A DNA stretch of 64,000 bases from Coffea arabica (Eukaryota > Streptophyta > Magnoliopsida > Gentianales > Rubiaceae), in assembly GCF_036785885.1 (NCBI RefSeq), contig NC_092323.1:3326501-3390500 (forward strand), read 5' to 3'. Shown here piece by piece: positions 61,250-64,000 of this stretch. The notes beneath the pieces were generated by a model. That model had not been told where the DNA came from and did no database searches. It worked only from the letters and a program-made list of their open reading frames with translations. Each line of letters opens with the position of its first letter. Positions within the stretch are counted from its first letter, which is position 1. Position numbers and translations under genes: made by a program.

Positions 61250-61480
61250 TTCTTAGTATTTGATTAAAACCCTAGCTACCAGAGACATCTGAAATTTCAG
61301 AACGAGCTACCTTCCACCAGCGAAGATGAAGAAAGAGTGTCAAGACAGAATTGATAACGAAAACACCCGGGCGTCGCATTCATTTCTGGAAGTTTGGCGC
61401 CTTGAAGTGAAACTATTGCGTGTCCGTTCACCAAGGGCTCCGACCTGTCCACCGCAGTCATCGTGCGGCATTTTGGACTC
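61250..61480 (-). promoter_or_regulatory. Upstream region of the F-box/WD40 gene
   Basis: The 231 bases between the start codon and the Mutator-type MITE. The MITE therefore sits in the promoter region. No individual element could be fixed. Confidence 0.4.
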
Positions 61481-62470
61481 TACATTATAGGGATAATTTC
61501 AGAAACCTCCCTTGAGGTTTCATGAAATATCACCTAGCTCCCCTAAACGTTTTCAAATCTCACTTAGCACCCTTGAAGTGATAGTAGGGCCATATACTAA
61601 TATCAAAGGTGATGAATTGTCAATAATACCCTCATATTTAAATTTTCTGAACTTGTTTTTCTTTCTCTAAATTTCCTACTTTTCTTTAACAATGTTTATA
61701 CAAACAAACATACCTACATACGTGTGTGTGTGTGTATATATATGTATGTATAATTGAATTGTAAATGTCAATGAAATATTCAATGCATTTGGAGAAGAAA
61801 AGCTGGAGGTTCTTTTTATTTTTTTTTTCCTTTTTTGGTGTTTCACAACTTTATTTATTTATTTATTCCTATTCATGTAGAGCGCAAGAGAAATAAAGTA
61901 ATTGAAACTCCAAATAGTTTTTCAAATTCTGACTTTTTCTATAATAAAATTTTCATATTTCACACCCGTAAAAAAAGTCTGTCTATTTTAAGTAAATTTT
62001 TTGTATGATATTGAAATTGAATTTCATCTAGTATTAAGTTTTTTTTGCTCAAATGTATAATTTTACATGCTAATTACCTTCAACGCTATGAAGGGTTCTA
62101 TTTGTAGAAATAGTTTAAAAAATAGTATTTATTTTTACTATCTCTTCCTACTGTAAAGGTAACTATTGGTTGTAACATAAAATCTTATCAATTTTTATTT
62201 CTTCATTTTTAAGATGGTTCTAATTTAGTATATTTTTTTTCTTGGTTTGTAAAATGTTCATTTTTTTATAGTTTAAGGGTATTAAAGGCACTAAAATAAT
62301 CTCTCTCCTCAAACATGAATTTTTTAATATTACTTTTGGTTAGAAGGGCATCCAATGTTACCAAAATGTCAATTTAAGAGGTGCTAAGTGAGATTTTAAA
62401 AATCTCAAGGGAGCTAGGTTATATTTCATAAAACCTCAGGGGAGGTTTATGAAATTATCCCTACATTCTA
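61481..62470. mobile_element. Mutator-type MITE, copy 2, 9-bp TSD
   Basis: A 972-bp element (61490-62461) starting GGGATAATTTCAGAAACCTC with a matching inverted right end. The TIR similarity runs about 95 bp. The flanks TACATTATA and TACATTCTA are a 9-bp duplication with one mismatch. The AT-rich core includes a GT/AT microsatellite (about 61722-61750). It belongs to the same family as 26760-27519. Confidence 0.87.
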
Positions 62471-64000
62471 ATATGCCGCTGGCAAACGGCGAAGCCCGAT
62501 ACTTGTACAGTTGTACATTGTACTACTATTATGAAACCACCCAAAACAAATTCATTATTATTATTATTTTTTTTTTTTTGTCAATACAGAGGTATCGTGT
62601 TCATAGACTGGTTATCGTACGATCCAACTATTCCTCTGCAGGTCGGGAGAGGCTACCCAACATCACTCCAATATTGCATCTTATGTAAATGTCCAATTTG
62701 ACATTAATTGGTGACTTTCTTAATGACTTATTGACCGTGATTGTTTTTGGTTCTCTGGGGTTATTTGATATTTCTTGAGTGGGGAAAAAAAGAAAGAAAG
62801 AAAGAGCTCCTAATGTCTAGGGACAGGAGATTTTTCAATTTGAGTTGCTCAACAAGTTTTTTTTTTTTTTTTACAACATTAATCTATCAACTAGTTATAG
62901 AAGAGTCGAAGCAAAGTTTTGTGATGTCATTTCAAGTGACCGCAATACTAATTTAATTTAGCATTTAAATTTAATGAATTAATATCTTAACAACGCATTT
63001 GATAACAAAAAAATGAGTATATGAATTAATTAAGTGGTATTGAATTTTTTAAACAAAACATACTCTCAAAAAATAAATAATAAACTATTTATTTATCACT
63101 TAATGTGATATGCAATCAAATATATCGTACTTAACAATTCAATAATATAATGGATTCAGATTTCGAATTTCATTTTCAATTTTATTAAACGCATCCTAAG
63201 TTTTTAGTTATTCAAAGTTAACAAGATTTAAATAGTCATATAGGGAAAATGAGCTAAAATCATCACTAAGAGTATTCAAACTTCCAAATTTTGGGTGAAA
63301 CAATTTAAATCATAATGCATTAAAAAATTGATTTTTTAATTTTGGTAATATAGTTTGGGAATGATTTTTAAAATTTGATTTCTAAATTCTCAACGACCAA
63401 CTAAATTGTAGAATTCCATATGCTAATAGTAAATATTATGTATATTAGATGCCTATTGATATATAAATTTATATAAATGATTTTTTTTTTTTTATAGATT
63501 GTGATATCCCATTCAATGTGTTTTCTATTAGTTATTTGCCCTACTTTTTCTCTATAATAACATTCAAGCTGTATTGCATCTTCCACGGACATGAGAAAAT
63601 CATCTTTCCGTGACAAGATGGTACAAGGATGCAGTTATAGAATTTACTTAACGTAGGTTATATATATATAATAACATTCAAAAATTGGAGTCTCCAATCC
63701 ATGTTGGTTTGAGTATATTTAGGAGAAAAAAAAAAAAAAACTGTTACGTATAAGATGTGCTTCACCAACTTGTTCATCAAAAACTTTTTTAAAAAAATGC
63801 GGTATTGAAAGCACATTAATTAGGTAAAAAAAAAAAATCTCTCAATAGTTAAAACCTCGCGTCAAAGCTGTCAAAACTCAGAAATAATAATAATAAAAAG
63901 GAAAAGAAAGTGAGTGACGCCGATGAAATGTGGAAGTTGATCTCCCTTTCCATGGTAATTGATACCTGAGTTGAGCTGACACGACACGATTTATAATTAC
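62471..64000. other. AT-rich intergenic DNA to the window end
   Basis: No gene was recognised. Poly-T tracts lie at about 62565-62580 and 62858-62872, and a (TA)n run lies at about 63660-63670. Short ORFs lack domains. Confidence 0.5.

Noticed and set aside
62565-62700. A poly-T stretch followed by GTCAATACAGAGGTATCG, possibly a reversed SINE
   Set aside because: No flanking direct repeat and no recognised SINE body could be found.

Overview
The window is nuclear DNA of a flowering plant. The reasons are many short GT-AG introns, plant-only gene families (PIN auxin carriers, an AP2 factor of the WRINKLED group, HIR proteins, pollen-type pectate lyases), AT-rich intergenic DNA and many small non-autonomous DNA transposons. 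Gene structures and protein sequences fit a eudicot. An asterid is my guess, not something the sequence proves.

Layout from left to right: the 3' part of a plasma-membrane H+-ATPase (+, 1-3575); thioredoxin h2 (-, 4354-5087); a small four-helix membrane protein (-, 6166-6738); RCL1, an 18S rRNA-processing factor (-, 7763-10794); a 3 kb repeat island with a SINE and hAT-type elements; a hypersensitive-induced reaction protein (+, 14856-16683); the mitochondrial porin VDAC (-, 18855-21438); a short-loop PIN8-type auxin carrier (-, 23019-25056); two pectate lyases in the same orientation (+, 27939-29800 and 34356-36210) separated by nested transposons; the FACT subunit SSRP1 (-, 37301-42750); a 7 kb transposon-rich gap with an exact 644-bp tandem duplication; a WRI4-like AP2 factor (+, 50275-52141); an intronless single-pass membrane protein of unknown function (-, 54009-56036); and an F-box/WD40 protein (-, 56501-61249). 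The last 2.7 kb is a Mutator-type MITE plus AT-rich DNA. I placed introns by hand from GT-AG (two GC-AG) junctions and reading-frame continuity. For the complete multi-exon genes the exon lengths sum to whole codons.

The genes form no pathway or cluster. The tandem pectate lyases are the only related pair, and together with PIN8 they loosely suggest pollen expression. I found no undescribed multi-gene system. The more interesting points are an in-frame 36-bp duplication in an extracellular loop of the H+-ATPase, two apparent GC-AG introns (one with a competing GT site 15 nt away), the 9-nt microexon of the WRI4-like gene, three Mutator-type MITEs that share a TIR design and 9-bp target duplications, two nested insertions whose order can be read, and the exact 644-bp repeat, which is either very recent or an assembly error.
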